Source of the DNA: Leishmania donovani
Lineage: Eukaryota > Euglenozoa > Kinetoplastea > Trypanosomatida > Trypanosomatidae
Length of the DNA: 64,000 nt
NCBI RefSeq assembly: GCF_000227135.1
Contig: NC_018263.1
Location: forward strand, 2,074,259-2,138,258
Direction: 5' to 3'
Shown: piece after piece, positions 40,939 to 50,253 of the stretch
How positions within the stretch are numbered: position 1 is the first letter of the stretch
How the letters are laid out: every line of letters starts with the position of its first letter
Program-made: the position numbers and the translations under genes
The notes under the pieces: generated by a model
Databases searched by the model: none
What the model saw: only the letters and a program-made list of their open reading frames with translations
Told to the model about the DNA's origin: nothing

Positions 40939-42015
40939 TTACTCGTTACAACGCGACCACTCATCCTCCTCTACAAGGGACTCGAGCACCTGCAGGTCAT
41001 CTTCATGCTTCGGCATGAAGTGCTCCGGCTGCCCCACCGTCTCAAGACTCTCCTCCGAGTGCATGCGGTAAATGGCATCGGCCAGAAGCTTTGCGATGGA
41101 AATGACCTTAATCTTCTTGCACTTCTGGCGGGACTCCTCTTGCGGAATGCTATCCGTAACCACCACCTCGACCAACGCATCGCACTGCGTGAGGCGCTCA
41201 CACGCGGGGTCGGTGAAGATGCCGTGCGTCGCATAGGCGTGCACTTCTTTCGCACCGTACTCCTTCAGCACCTCCGCCGCCTTACACAGCGTGCCGGCCG
41301 TGTCGATCATGTCATCCACGATGATGCACACACACTCGTCGACCTCGCCGACCAGCTGCATCGACTCGACCTGGTTGGCCACGACGCGGCGCTTTAGAAT
41401 TGTGACGATGCGACTGGCGCCGATGCGGTCACACATGCGGCGTGCCCGGTTCACCGCTCCGGCGTCTGGTGCCACAACCACCAAGTTGCTCGGAGTGAAG
41501 TTCTTTTGTTTGACGTACTCGGCAAACTCAGAGCTGGGGCTGAGGTCTGCCACCGGGCACCCGTGGAAGAAGCCTTGAATCTGGCCACAGTGCAGGTCCA
41601 TCGTCAAGACGCCGTTGACGCCCATCTCCGTCACCATCCGCGCCACGGCGGACGCGCTGATGGGCACGCGGCCCGTGTGCTTGCGGTCCTGGCGAGCGTA
41701 TCCGTAGTGCGGAATCACGGCAATCACGCGGCGCGCCGACGACAGCTTCAGGGTGTGAATGATCAGCAACAGCTCCATCACCGCCTGATTCACGTTCGTG
41801 CCGGCGCCGTTGCCGCAGGTCGGCTGAATGACGAAGATGTCATCGCCGCGGATCGACTCGAGGATCTTCACAATCGTCTCCCCGTTAGCAAAGCATCCGA
41901 CGCGGCTGGCGGTGACGGGGATGCTGAGGTAGCGGCACACGTCCTCGGCGAGCTTCGGGTTTGCGTTGCCGTGCACTACGCGGAGGGAGCCGTTGCGGCT
42001 GTTGCAGGATTCCAT
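40939..42015 (-). CDS. PRPS: Ribose-phosphate pyrophosphokinase (PRPP synthetase)
   Basis: 358 residues from the ATG at 42015 (MESCNSRNGSLRVV). The frame stays open 43 codons upstream, but that stretch (LLLSSCGTFFFLRH) is the translated polypyrimidine tract, so the inner ATG is chosen. The enzyme transfers pyrophosphate from ATP to ribose 5-phosphate, feeding purine salvage, pyrimidine, NAD and nucleotide synthesis. Signatures: FANGETIVKILESIRGDDIFVIQ-type N-domain, the flexible-loop region YGYARQDRKHTGRVPISA, the histidine of DLHCGQIQGFF, and the PRPP-binding loop CIIVDDMIDTAGTL. Length is slightly above the bacterial ~315 because of a C-terminal extension (ESLETVGQPEHFMPKHEDD). Parasites of this group rely on purine salvage, which needs PRPP. 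Confidence 0.95.
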   Translation of the reverse strand: MESCNSRNGSLRVVHGNANPKLAEDVCRYLSIPVTASRVGCFANGETIVKILESIRGDDIFVIQPTCGNGAGTNVNQAVMELLLIIHTLKLSSARRVIAVIPHYGYARQDRKHTGRVPISASAVARMVTEMGVNGVLTMDLHCGQIQGFFHGCPVADLSPSSEFAEYVKQKNFTPSNLVVVAPDAGAVNRARRMCDRIGASRIVTILKRRVVANQVESMQLVGEVDECVCIIVDDMIDTAGTLCKAAEVLKEYGAKEVHAYATHGIFTDPACERLTQCDALVEVVVTDSIPQEESRQKCKKIKVISIAKLLADAIYRMHSEESLETVGQPEHFMPKHEDDLQVLESLVEEDEWSRCNE

Positions 42016-43147
42016 GGTGAATGAGGGAGAGCGGTGTCGCAAAAAAAAAAATGTCCCACACGAGCTTAGGAGGAGGGGGGGACGAGGGTGCGCGGACGTT
42101 GGCCGGTCGGGGTCTTGTTGATGCCGTGGATGCTTCTCTCTCAAAACGATCGGTTCACTGGACAGCTCTTGTCAAAAATAATAAAAGATCGCTCTGCTGC
42201 AGAGACACAAAAAAGCGCGAAGCAGAAGGTGGTGGTTGTGGCGGGGAATACTGCCCCGTTTCCGCTTGTGGCTGCTTTGATGAGGCGACCCGCACAGATC
42301 GTGCACGCTTTTCGAGTCAACTGTGTATCTGTGCGAAAGGTGCGCGGCTTGGACGCCTTCCGTCTGCAACGGAGAGGATGCTGGCTGGGGGGGGGGAAGG
42401 TGAGGGAAAAGAGAGAGACGGGCACGGATAAACGAGAAGTGAGACGTGAGAGGAAAGAATCAACAGCAAAAAAATGATTAAGTCCAATTCAACGGAGTGC
42501 TCTGCCCTTTGCCTTGCCTGTCCTTCGTACTTTGGTGAGGGTCTCCTTAGCGCTGGCTTATTGATGGGGCAAGGGTGCGAAACGGTATATTGTGTCTGTG
42601 GGTGCGTGTGCAAGCGCCACGCTTAACGAATCTACTTGCCAAGTAGCTTGCGCTTACGCTGAGAGCGAGGAAAGCGCCACCTTGAAACGGGCACAGAGGT
42701 GGAGAGGGAGAGAGTGGGAGATGCACGCACGCAGATATAAATGGGCTAGGAAACAGAATGAGGGCAAACGAAGGGAGAGCGCTGCGACTCAGCCCCCAGC
42801 CTCCGCACAAGTCCACACACAGGTGCTGCATGGATGCGGTCCTGCACTTTCCACGTACTACGATTCTGAAGAGCACGGGCGTTGTCTTTGTTCAGAGGAT
42901 GCTAGCAGAGGAGTGCTGAGGTGGGGCTTGCAGTACACTGCGCGGCGTGCTCTTATGCATCGGTGCTCCGCATGATTGCTATTGGTTGATGGGCTGCTTT
43001 TGTGAGAAGCAACTATCACGGCGGGTAAGCCGCACGAAGGGCGGGCAGCAACGCAAGGAGAGCAACAACCAACAACAACAAAACATACACGCACACGCAG
43101 CTCCCACAGCGACGGCAACGCATCCGCGTCAGAGGGATTCACGAATC
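42016..43147. other. Intergenic region
   Basis: No gene is supported. Holds the acceptor region of PRPP synthetase on its left and the BCS1 3' UTR on its right; G runs at 42067-42082 and near 42389-42398. Confidence 0.5.
42065..42083 (-). promoter_or_regulatory. Predicted trans-splice acceptor for PRPP synthetase
   Basis: The minus strand reads a C/T tract ending CCTCCTAAG, AG at 42066-42065, the nearest AG upstream of the ATG at 42015 (49-nt leader). A second T-run lies between but offers no AG. Confidence 0.5.
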
Positions 43148-44902
43148 TCATTTGCTTCCCGGTCGGGACCTGGACGTGAGCGACGCGTAGACGGCGTCGA
43201 GCAACCTCTGCTGGTACTGTGCCGGCGTGCAGGTGATGGAGCGGTCGTCCTCGTGAGCGCTTAGGCTCGCACTGGGCAACCTCAGGTTCTCCACTGCCGA
43301 GCAAGGGGACGCTTGCAGCGCCTGTTGAAAGGACGCCTCCATCTCGCGCAACTGCTCCGCGTGCAGTGGCTGAAACCTGATGCGGCGATCGATACGGCCA
43401 GGCCGCAGCAACACCTCGGCAAACGGGATGCGACTGGTGTCATTCGTGGTGATCAAGAGCAGCCGCCCCTCGCTGCTGGAAACGCCGTCCAGGGCATTCA
43501 GTAACGCACTCAGGGACATGGCAGAGCGAGGGCCACCGCCAATGTCTGTCGAGTAGGGCGATGCAGGGGAAGCCGCGCTTGTTTCGGCTGCTGCTACTGC
43601 GGCCGTGTCGCTTGCGCTAGAGGACAGAGCGCTTCTTCCAATCTCCGGTGGCGTCTTGAGGACATTTTCGAGATCCTCGATAAGTAGAATCGACCGGCGC
43701 GGCAGGCTGCTGGTGAGCGACAGTAGCGCGTCGTCGTCCATGTTGTCACTGCGAAGGGAGAGAATGTGCACCGGGAGCCCCAACTCGCCAGCGAGTGCCA
43801 TCACGAAGCTCGTTTTGCCAGTGCCGGGCGGCCCCTCAAGCAGGTATCCGCGACGCCACGGGATCCCCAGCGCCGCGTACGTGTCTTTTAGCTGCAAAAA
43901 AAGCCTCGCTTCCTCGACAACGGTCTTGGTGTCCGCAGGGAGGTACAAAGTGGACAGCGGCCGCCGGATGCGTTCGGACAGGAGATGCCACCGTGGGCCG
44001 TATCCCTCGCTGAGGTAGATGTGCACCGTGTTGCGCACATTTGCCCGCCACGACTCCTGCACGTGTGTCATGAACTGTTGCACAACAGCCCGGCGGCGCG
44101 TGAAGAAGGTCAGAGTGAGCTTGTCGTTCTCGCGATCCACGCGATTGGCCGCGGCGGCCTTCTGCTTAGATGGATCTTCCGCGCGCGTAATGTACACCCA
44201 CGTTGATCCGAAGCGGAGCAGGTGACTCCCGTAGCCCGGTACCAGCGTGACGCGCGCGTCGACGTCCGCGCTTGCGGCGACGTCGTCTGACAGCGGCGAT
44301 GGCGTATCACCCCACACCGTCTTCTGCTCGTCCTGCACGGTGATCGGCTTCAAGCCCAGGTTTCGGATACGCTGCCCACGCGGTTGACGACCCATCCAGT
44401 CCACGATCATCGCGAACTCCTGAGAGGATGAGCGCACCTCCAGTGTCGTGACGAAGGTGTTTTTGATGGCGTGCCACATAACTGACTTCTGCGCTGTGAA
44501 GAAGTCCCACAGAATGGAAAGGAGGAAGACGGCAACGGCAAGCGTCGTCGCTTGCTTGCTTCCGAAGGTGCTGCTACTAGGTCCAGCCTTCCCGTCTTCA
44601 CCGCTGTGGCGTTCTTGGTCCGATGACTTTTCAGTAGAAGGGCCGCCACCACCCAGCTGTTGCTGCCGTGCACGTCGTCTTTCCTTGCCGCGCCGCGGCT
44701 GTGCGTCGCTGCTGTCTGTCCGGTCGCCCCCCACGTTTCCGGTGTGACGGTAAAGGAGCGCAACGAGCCCCGCCGGGGGCGTGAGGAGGTCGGACGGGTT
44801 CGGCATGCCAAAGCGCCTCCTTGCAATGCGCAGCGCGAAGGAGCTGTGTGGCCACACCGGCGCCCGGATGCACCGCGCGGCCACATGCCCGTGCCGCTGC
44901 AT
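43148..44902 (-). CDS. BCS1: BCS1-type mitochondrial AAA chaperone
   Basis: 584 residues from the ATG at 44902. BCS1 is an AAA ATPase of the mitochondrial inner membrane that inserts the Rieske protein into complex III. There is an Arg-rich N-terminus, then a single membrane segment LAVAVFLLSILWDFF (about residues 122-136), followed by the BCS1-specific region (about 145-320). In the AAA domain Walker A GPPGTGKTSF is near residue 355, Walker B ILLIEDLENV near 405, and sensor/Arg region RIPFAEVLLRPGRIDRRI near 480. A Ser/Ala-rich insert (about 420-445) sits between Walker B and the next block. The N-terminus is ~100 residues longer than yeast BCS1. It shares a respiratory-chain theme with NDH2 nearby. 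Confidence 0.92.
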   Translation of the reverse strand: MQRHGHVAARCIRAPVWPHSSFALRIARRRFGMPNPSDLLTPPAGLVALLYRHTGNVGGDRTDSSDAQPRRGKERRRARQQQLGGGGPSTEKSSDQERHSGEDGKAGPSSSTFGSKQATTLAVAVFLLSILWDFFTAQKSVMWHAIKNTFVTTLEVRSSSQEFAMIVDWMGRQPRGQRIRNLGLKPITVQDEQKTVWGDTPSPLSDDVAASADVDARVTLVPGYGSHLLRFGSTWVYITRAEDPSKQKAAAANRVDRENDKLTLTFFTRRRAVVQQFMTHVQESWRANVRNTVHIYLSEGYGPRWHLLSERIRRPLSTLYLPADTKTVVEEARLFLQLKDTYAALGIPWRRGYLLEGPPGTGKTSFVMALAGELGLPVHILSLRSDNMDDDALLSLTSSLPRRSILLIEDLENVLKTPPEIGRSALSSSASDTAAVAAAETSAASPASPYSTDIGGGPRSAMSLSALLNALDGVSSSEGRLLLITTNDTSRIPFAEVLLRPGRIDRRIRFQPLHAEQLREMEASFQQALQASPCSAVENLRLPSASLSAHEDDRSITCTPAQYQQRLLDAVYASLTSRSRPGSK

Positions 44903-45227
44903 GCGCGTCTTCGATCACGTATGCGTGAGACTCGTTGTGTGGAGGGGTGTCTCGGCACGCTCTCTGCGCGCGAGCGTGCTAGCGCTCAACGAACAAGGGG
45001 CTAAAAAAGAGAGGAAAGGGAAAGACAGAGCGGCTGTGGTGATGATGTGGTGGAGGATTGAGGTGCATAGCTGTAGGTTAGGTTTTCGCAAAAAAAAAGA
45101 GAACGAGGGTGTCCTCATACGCGACTAGCGCGAGGCGTGAGACAAGCACGAACGGTGGAACACCAAGCAACTTCCACATCAGAGACTGACTTTGCTTTCC
45201 GCATCGGCTTACCCCTTCGCCGACGCC
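44903..45227. other. Intergenic region
   Basis: Short spacer with the BCS1 acceptor; nothing else recognised. Confidence 0.5.
45001..45030 (-). promoter_or_regulatory. Predicted trans-splice acceptor for BCS1
   Basis: The minus strand has a textbook tract CTTTCCTCTCTTTTTTAG with the AG at 45002-45001. The leader to the ATG at 44902 is 98 nt. Confidence 0.7.
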
Positions 45228-46424
45228 TCACACCTCTACAATTTCATACCCGTCCTTGAGGCGAGCGTAAACACCATCGGCGACGTTGGCGGCGCGATCC
45301 TCCACATGCCCGACAATCCACGACGGACACCCGCCATCGATCGCCGTGAGCTCCGCGCAGAACGCCTCGGCTGCGGTGGTGCTCGGGAACGCCACCAGCA
45401 GCCCGCCGCTCGTCTCGGCCGAGTACCCTTCGAGGAGGCGGTACTTGTCGTTCATCCGCTTCGAGGCGGCGACGGCGGTCTTGAACATCGGCAGCCGTTC
45501 CAGTACGAGGCAGAGCGAGCGCGGTGCATCGCCGACGGTCTGCGCTGCTCCAAAGTTGTTCGCGTGCCCCAGAATGCCAAAGCCGGTCACGTCGGTGGCC
45601 CCGTGTGCGCCGTGCTTCCGCATCAGCCGAGCCCCTTCGCGGTTCAGACGCCGCATGCTATCCGTGGCCATGTTGTACAGCTCCTCGATCTCTTCGGGGG
45701 AGATGTGCCCTGCAATGGCCTCTTCGTACAGCGGCGAGGGCCGCAGCAGCCACTGCTTGAGATTCACTGCAACCTGGCACCCCAGCGGCTTCGTCAGCAC
45801 CAAGATGTCCCCGGCGCACAAGAGCCCTGCTGGCCGCACCATTTCCGCTTCGGACACGACGGCCATGGCCACCCCGCCAATCAGCGGCCACGGGTTCATG
45901 ACCGTCTGCCCGCCTGTCACCGTCGTCGTCGCCAGCCGCGCCCGCTCCGCAAAGCCCTTCATGATTTCGCGCGTCGTAATCAGGCGTTCATGCTCGTCCA
46001 TCTCGGTGCTGGCCGCGAGCAGCATCAGCATTGTATCACAATCCGGGATGCCCATGCTGTACAGGTCTGACAAGACGTTTGCAGCCCCGATCTGACCCTG
46101 CAGGAACGGGTCTGACACACTGGGGAAGAAGAAGTCCGTGGTGGAGACGAGGAACAGAGCCTCACCTTTGCTGTTTGTGTGGTGCAGCGGCACAATGCTG
46201 CAGTCCATGCCGACGTCCTTCTGCCCAGGCGTTGTCGAGAGTTCCTGCAGCAGGGCTAGCAGCTTTGGCTGTGGCAGTTTGCAGCTGCACCCCTTCAGGC
46301 GTGTGTAGTCGGTGAGCTGGAACTCAGCAGGGAGGCCCAGTGAGACGGGGTCGAAACGCGGCTTTTTGAGATCGGCCGTCCCGTTCGACTCTCCTGCGGA
46401 GGACTGCGGTCGCTTGTGGGGCAT
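45228..46424 (-). CDS. SelD: Selenophosphate synthetase
   Basis: 398 residues from the ATG at 46424 (MPHKRPQSSAG). An ATG 21 codons upstream lies in the polypyrimidine tract, before the likely splice site, and is rejected. The enzyme makes monoselenophosphate from selenide and ATP, the selenium donor for Sec-tRNA. The N-terminal catalytic motif GCSCKLPQPKL (about residues 46-56) has Cys where some homologues carry selenocysteine, followed by the essential Lys. Other family blocks are DCSIVPLHHTNS, DFFFPSVSDPFLQGQIGAANVLSDLYSMG in sequence, GGQTVMNPWPLIGGVAM, and the C-domain HGAHGATDVTGFGILGH. Domain order AIRS N then AIRS C is complete. Confidence 0.95.
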   Translation of the reverse strand: MPHKRPQSSAGESNGTADLKKPRFDPVSLGLPAEFQLTDYTRLKGCSCKLPQPKLLALLQELSTTPGQKDVGMDCSIVPLHHTNSKGEALFLVSTTDFFFPSVSDPFLQGQIGAANVLSDLYSMGIPDCDTMLMLLAASTEMDEHERLITTREIMKGFAERARLATTTVTGGQTVMNPWPLIGGVAMAVVSEAEMVRPAGLLCAGDILVLTKPLGCQVAVNLKQWLLRPSPLYEEAIAGHISPEEIEELYNMATDSMRRLNREGARLMRKHGAHGATDVTGFGILGHANNFGAAQTVGDAPRSLCLVLERLPMFKTAVAASKRMNDKYRLLEGYSAETSGGLLVAFPSTTAAEAFCAELTAIDGGCPSWIVGHVEDRAANVADGVYARLKDGYEIVEV

Positions 46425-46457
46425 GAAGGGGGTGAGGGTGCCTGCGGCTTCTCCACG

Positions 46458-46502
46458 CTTCGCAAAACAGAACAACAGTAACAACACACACAGAAAAAAA
46501 AA
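46458..46502 (-). promoter_or_regulatory. Predicted trans-splice acceptor for selenophosphate synthetase
   Basis: The minus strand has T9 followed by a TG/TTG-rich tract and TTTTGCGAAG; AG at 46459-46458, leaving a 33-nt leader before the ATG at 46424. Confidence 0.55.
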
Positions 46503-46855
46503 TCGGGCACCCTCACAGAGCGGAGGGCTCTGTCAAGCGGTAGAAGCAGGGGACAAGAAGCGGAGGTGGGGAGAGATGCATCCTGAAGGAGGCAGTGTAG
46601 ACAGCATGGTGGGTATCTGTTGAGGGTGTCGTCCTGCGCAGATTGACAAGCGCACCACGTCATATTCCCCGTTTTGCGCCGCCGCCACGAGGGAGCCGTG
46701 CACTTAGCCGATAGTGCGGCGAGCTTCTCCACAACCCTGCTGAAGGTACTTGTTTTTTTTTTTGTTTGATGTGAGTGGGGGAGGATTTCTCATTATTATT
46801 GCCACCACCGCGCGGTGGCGGCGAGCATCCATACCAAAGTCTGCACCAGCTACAA

Positions 46856-46876
46856 ACACACACACACACACACACA
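46856..46876. repeat. (CA)n microsatellite
   Basis: About 10 CA units, just downstream of the SF1-like gene stop. Confidence 0.9.
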
Positions 46877-46927
46877 ACATGTCCCCAGCTGCTTCCATTC
46901 AGGCAGTGGCCGTGGCAGAGCAGAGGC

Positions 46928-47797
46928 CTACAGGTCTTCAAGGAACTCGTTCAGCTCGGTGTCTTCCTCTTCCACTGGTGACTCCTCCCGCTCCCGTTTG
47001 CGACCCTTCTCCGCTCCCGTCTCGTCCTCGCCCGCAGCAGCGCCACCAGCTGCAGCCGCCTTCTCCGCGGCTGCCTTCTTCCGCTTCTCCGCCGCCGTCA
47101 TCCACGTGCGCGGGTCGTAGCGGCCGTCCACCTGGGCCATTCGGCGGCGGTTGTTCTCGCGGAACTCGACAGCCTCCGGCTCATCGGACAGGATCCACTC
47201 AATGCGCTCCGCGGCTGTTTGCAGATCCTCTTCCGTGGTGGCGGTGATGCGCACGTGTGGGTCCTCCAGCGCCATGGCCGCTGCATTCGGGTTCGTGTCC
47301 TTTAGCGGATTGGTGATGCCTCGCCCGACCAGCACAATGTGACAATTTGTCTCCTTCTCCAGCTGTTGATGCACCAAACCACGCGGCCCGATGAGAGCAC
47401 CGTAGTCGCCCGTCTCGATCTGCTCCGCTGTGAAGTAGATGCGACGATTGATGTCCTTGGACTTGTTGGCCGCGTACTCGGCCCGCTCCACGTAGGTGCG
47501 CAGCAACTTGCTAATGTCGTCCATGACGCGCAGTCGCTTTTCCATCACCACGTTCTCAGGTGTGTTGGTGCGATTGCCGCTTGCGTCGTACTCCGGTTCC
47601 AGCGGGATGTTGCGGAAATAGGCAGCGCACGTGTTGGTGGCGAGCATGCGCTGCATATCATTCGCCAGCACGCGAAGGAGAAAGGCGCGCAGAAACTGTC
47701 CATCTTCGTGCATGAGGGCCTCGGAAGGGACGTAGCTCGGCACTTGCAAGTTCGTGTAGCGCGACTCGCTCCACCGGGATGCGGTCTCCTTCGGCAT
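46928..47797 (-). CDS. SF1: SF1/branch-point-binding-like KH protein
   Basis: 289 residues from the ATG at 47797 (MPKETASRWSES). The longer frame to 47917 adds Ser/Leu/Pro-rich sequence encoded by the polypyrimidine tract, so the inner ATG is preferred. An SF1-like KH domain is seen at about residues 110-215: RIYFTAEQIETGDYGALIGP, with the invariant GPRG loop and QQLEKETNCHIVLVGRG following; then a helix VRITATTEEDLQTAAERIEW and a QUA2-like EAVEFRENNRRRMAQVDG. SF1 recognises intron branch points. Here almost all splicing is trans, and its trypanosome counterpart is thought to serve that. The CCHC knuckles found in yeast and human proteins are absent. The C-terminus is Ala/Lys/Glu-rich and acidic. 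Confidence 0.88.
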   Translation of the reverse strand: MPKETASRWSESRYTNLQVPSYVPSEALMHEDGQFLRAFLLRVLANDMQRMLATNTCAAYFRNIPLEPEYDASGNRTNTPENVVMEKRLRVMDDISKLLRTYVERAEYAANKSKDINRRIYFTAEQIETGDYGALIGPRGLVHQQLEKETNCHIVLVGRGITNPLKDTNPNAAAMALEDPHVRITATTEEDLQTAAERIEWILSDEPEAVEFRENNRRRMAQVDGRYDPRTWMTAAEKRKKAAAEKAAAAGGAAAGEDETGAEKGRKREREESPVEEEDTELNEFLEDL

Positions 47798-48292
47798 AGG
47801 TGTGATTGTGCAGAGAGAGAGAGAAAGGGGAGAGGTGCACCGTCGCGTGCTTCCTGGTGGGAGTACAAGCACACACAAACGCAATGCGTGGCGATAAAGA
47901 GGTGAGGGGGACAACAAAAAGGAGAATGGACGAGAATGGGGCAGTGCGCGACTGGGCCGTCAACCGTGGAGAAGCTCATCGATAACAGAGCAACACGCTT
48001 GTGTGGTTTGAGTGGCTCGCTCCCTCTTTGGGCACAGACACATGCCAAACGACACAACAGTCCGTGCCAGCTGGCGTGCTGCCGCACAATCACTGAGCGC
48101 ACTTGGTCACATGCTCCAACTGCACGCGTGCTTTCTTCTTTTTTTTTTTGCTTTTAATTTGCTCGGCGAATGGCCTTGAGCCCAGCGCACGTTGCGTTCC
48201 CTTCAGGTAAGAAAGTGCGCAGACGTGAGGGCGGCGGAACTAGAAACGTGTTCGCCCTCAACCACTCACACGTGCAACCAAAGGTCATGGCA
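47798..48292. other. Intergenic region
   Basis: No gene is supported. Purine-rich near 47810-47840 as printed (pyrimidine tract upstream of the SF1-like gene) and poly-T near 48140-48150. Confidence 0.5.
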
Positions 48293-49618
48293 TCACTGAC
48301 AGGCGGTACTGTGTGTAACGTCGCCACCGTCTCTGGAAACAGCGAACCAGACGGCATTGTCGTCGACGTCGTCAATGTGCGGAGACGCAGCCCCCCACTT
48401 CGCCATGTACTCGTCGACGGCCTCACGACAACCTTGCCAGTAGTGATAATCATCGACCTGCACGATGCGATGGGGACAAGGGCGGACGTCCACACCGCTA
48501 TCGTCCGCCGTGCGACGGCGCATCACTGGCACAAGAAGCTCCAGTGCCGTGCGCGTGGAAGCGTACCAGTCGGCGTCGATGTGAAGAAGTGCAATGCCGT
48601 CTCGTTGGACGTCTCTGCGCGACAGCAGCTGCGCTGGTATGGAGTCGGTAAATAGCCCCTCAATCACCACAAGTCGGTCCTCGACCGAAAAGTGTCGCGC
48701 GAGCTGCCGCACGTGCGCCGCCGGCGAACGGCACGTGCCGGCTCCCCACGACGGCGTCGCCTCGTCTCGGCTCCGCAATGGGCTGAGCTGCGAGGGAGAC
48801 GATGCACCGACAGGGGCGCTGGCAAGGCAGTCTTTCGCGGTGGGAGGCGGCATACCGGTGAAACTGTCGAGGGCGAAAACACGCCTTTTCGGCGATGTAC
48901 CAGTGCCGCTTGAAGCCTCTGCCTCCGCCAGAACAACGGCCATCAGTACGGCTGACCCACCGCCTGCAGTCCCGCACTCCACGACATGCCCGGCGTCCCC
49001 GTTCGCGCTGCTTTTCGCGTCCAGGCGTGCAAGACGGTCAGTCGCCTGGTAGAGATGCAGAAGTCGAGGCCACGTCAGCATTGTTGAGTCTAGCAGGGCG
49101 TCGAAGAGAAGGGCGAACAGCGGGCATTGCTTTCGAACCTCTGTCGGCGGCGCCAAGAGGAGCCGCGCGGTGTCGTTGATTTGATGCAGCAGTGTCTGTG
49201 CCTCGTGATGGTGGGGATGGAGACGCAGCTCTTCCAGCAGGCTCTGACGCGCAGCTAGCAGGTTGCCCTTCTCCTTGTCGAAGAGGAAGCACAGAGCACG
49301 CGCGTAGTCTATTCCTTGCACGGTACACGACGCGGCCTTGAGCTCGTTGAGCCGAGGAAGCGCCGCCGCAATCCGTCCCTGATGGATGTCGCGAAGACAC
49401 TTCTCCACTGTCGCGGCGGCTACGGCGCAGCAGAGGGGTGCCGTGCGCCACATCCAGGATGTCGCGCCCTGGTGGGCAGCTCGGTGGATGCGGAAAGGAA
49501 GACGAGGGGGGGGGGAGAGGCGCTGCACACACGCGTAGATGAAAGGGATAAGGAGAGGCGTAGAAAGAGCGAGAGGTGACGTTGCCGATGTGCCGCTCGA
49601 CCGCAGCTGACGTGCCAT
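48293..49618 (-). CDS. TylF/MycF-type SAM-dependent methyltransferase
   Basis: 441 residues from the ATG at 49618 (MARQLRSSGT), the first ATG after a predicted acceptor; an upstream frame adds 27 residues of translated pyrimidine tract. A hydrophobic N-terminal segment (LALSTPLLIPFIYACV) may be a membrane anchor or targeting signal. Residues about 60-150 look like helical repeats (TPR-like: IHQGRIAAALPRLNELKAA; GNLLAARQSLLEELRLHPHH). The C-terminal domain shows TylF signatures: HVVECGTAGGGSAVLMAVVL (SAM site), RVFALDSFTGMPPP, ALLHIDADWYASTRTALELL (metal-binding Asp region) and VQVDDYHYWQGCREAVDEYM in near sequence. Bacterial TylF enzymes O-methylate sugars of macrolides; the substrate here is unknown. 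Confidence 0.83.
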   Translation of the reverse strand: MARQLRSSGTSATSPLALSTPLLIPFIYACVQRLSPPPRLPFRIHRAAHQGATSWMWRTAPLCCAVAAATVEKCLRDIHQGRIAAALPRLNELKAASCTVQGIDYARALCFLFDKEKGNLLAARQSLLEELRLHPHHHEAQTLLHQINDTARLLLAPPTEVRKQCPLFALLFDALLDSTMLTWPRLLHLYQATDRLARLDAKSSANGDAGHVVECGTAGGGSAVLMAVVLAEAEASSGTGTSPKRRVFALDSFTGMPPPTAKDCLASAPVGASSPSQLSPLRSRDEATPSWGAGTCRSPAAHVRQLARHFSVEDRLVVIEGLFTDSIPAQLLSRRDVQRDGIALLHIDADWYASTRTALELLVPVMRRRTADDSGVDVRPCPHRIVQVDDYHYWQGCREAVDEYMAKWGAASPHIDDVDDNAVWFAVSRDGGDVTHSTACQ

Positions 49619-50253
49619 GTAAGATGCACCAAGAAGGAGGAAAAGCAAAGATCTAACCGTGCGCAGTGCCCAAACACTGTAGAGAGAGAAATTGGCCAAC
49701 GCAGGCGCTCATCACAGAAAGCCGCCGTCCCGTTGAATGCATGGCCACCAGGCGATGAGGTTCGCGCCCACGTGACGACGCGCATGCGCGCTCTCATGTA
49801 CCCACGTACACAGAGCTCTTAGAAATTTCTTGCTTCCTTGTTGTTTGAAAGATCGCCTGTCACGACAGCGTCAGGGATAGTGTACATCTAATAGGATGCC
49901 ACCGGGGCGCAAAAAATGAGACCTGAACAACCCCCTCCCTCCCCCACACACGGGAGATCGACGGGCGGACGCGTTCGAGGGGGAGGGGTGGAGTAGGAGA
50001 ATTTGAGATGCGAGTTGGACGCCGTGGCAGAGCTGACCTCCCCACACATCTGTTTTTCTCTCTCTCTCTCTCGGCGCTGCAGGGACAGCTCGGCATCTGT
50101 CCTCGGAGCAAGAGCAAAACACGAAGGCAATAGAAAAGAGGGACATGAAAAGGAGAGAGAGAAAAGTCAATTTTCGAATCTATTTTGTCGTTACTGCTGT
50201 TGCTCGGGGAGCTGCGCGTTGCCGCATGCACGGCGCCTGCAGAGACAGCCCAG
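49619..50253. other. Intergenic region
   Basis: No gene is supported. Contains a TC-rich run (50054-50072) and A/G-rich blocks. Confidence 0.5.
49677..49692 (-). promoter_or_regulatory. Predicted trans-splice acceptor for the TylF-like gene
   Basis: The minus strand reads TTTCTCTCTCTACAG with AG at 49678-49677; the first ATG downstream is at 49618 (58-nt leader). Confidence 0.6.

Larger units (their letters stand above)
46425..46927. other. Intergenic region
   Basis: No gene is supported. Contains poly-A/T runs (46492-46502; 46751-46761) and a CA run at 46856-46876. Confidence 0.5.
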
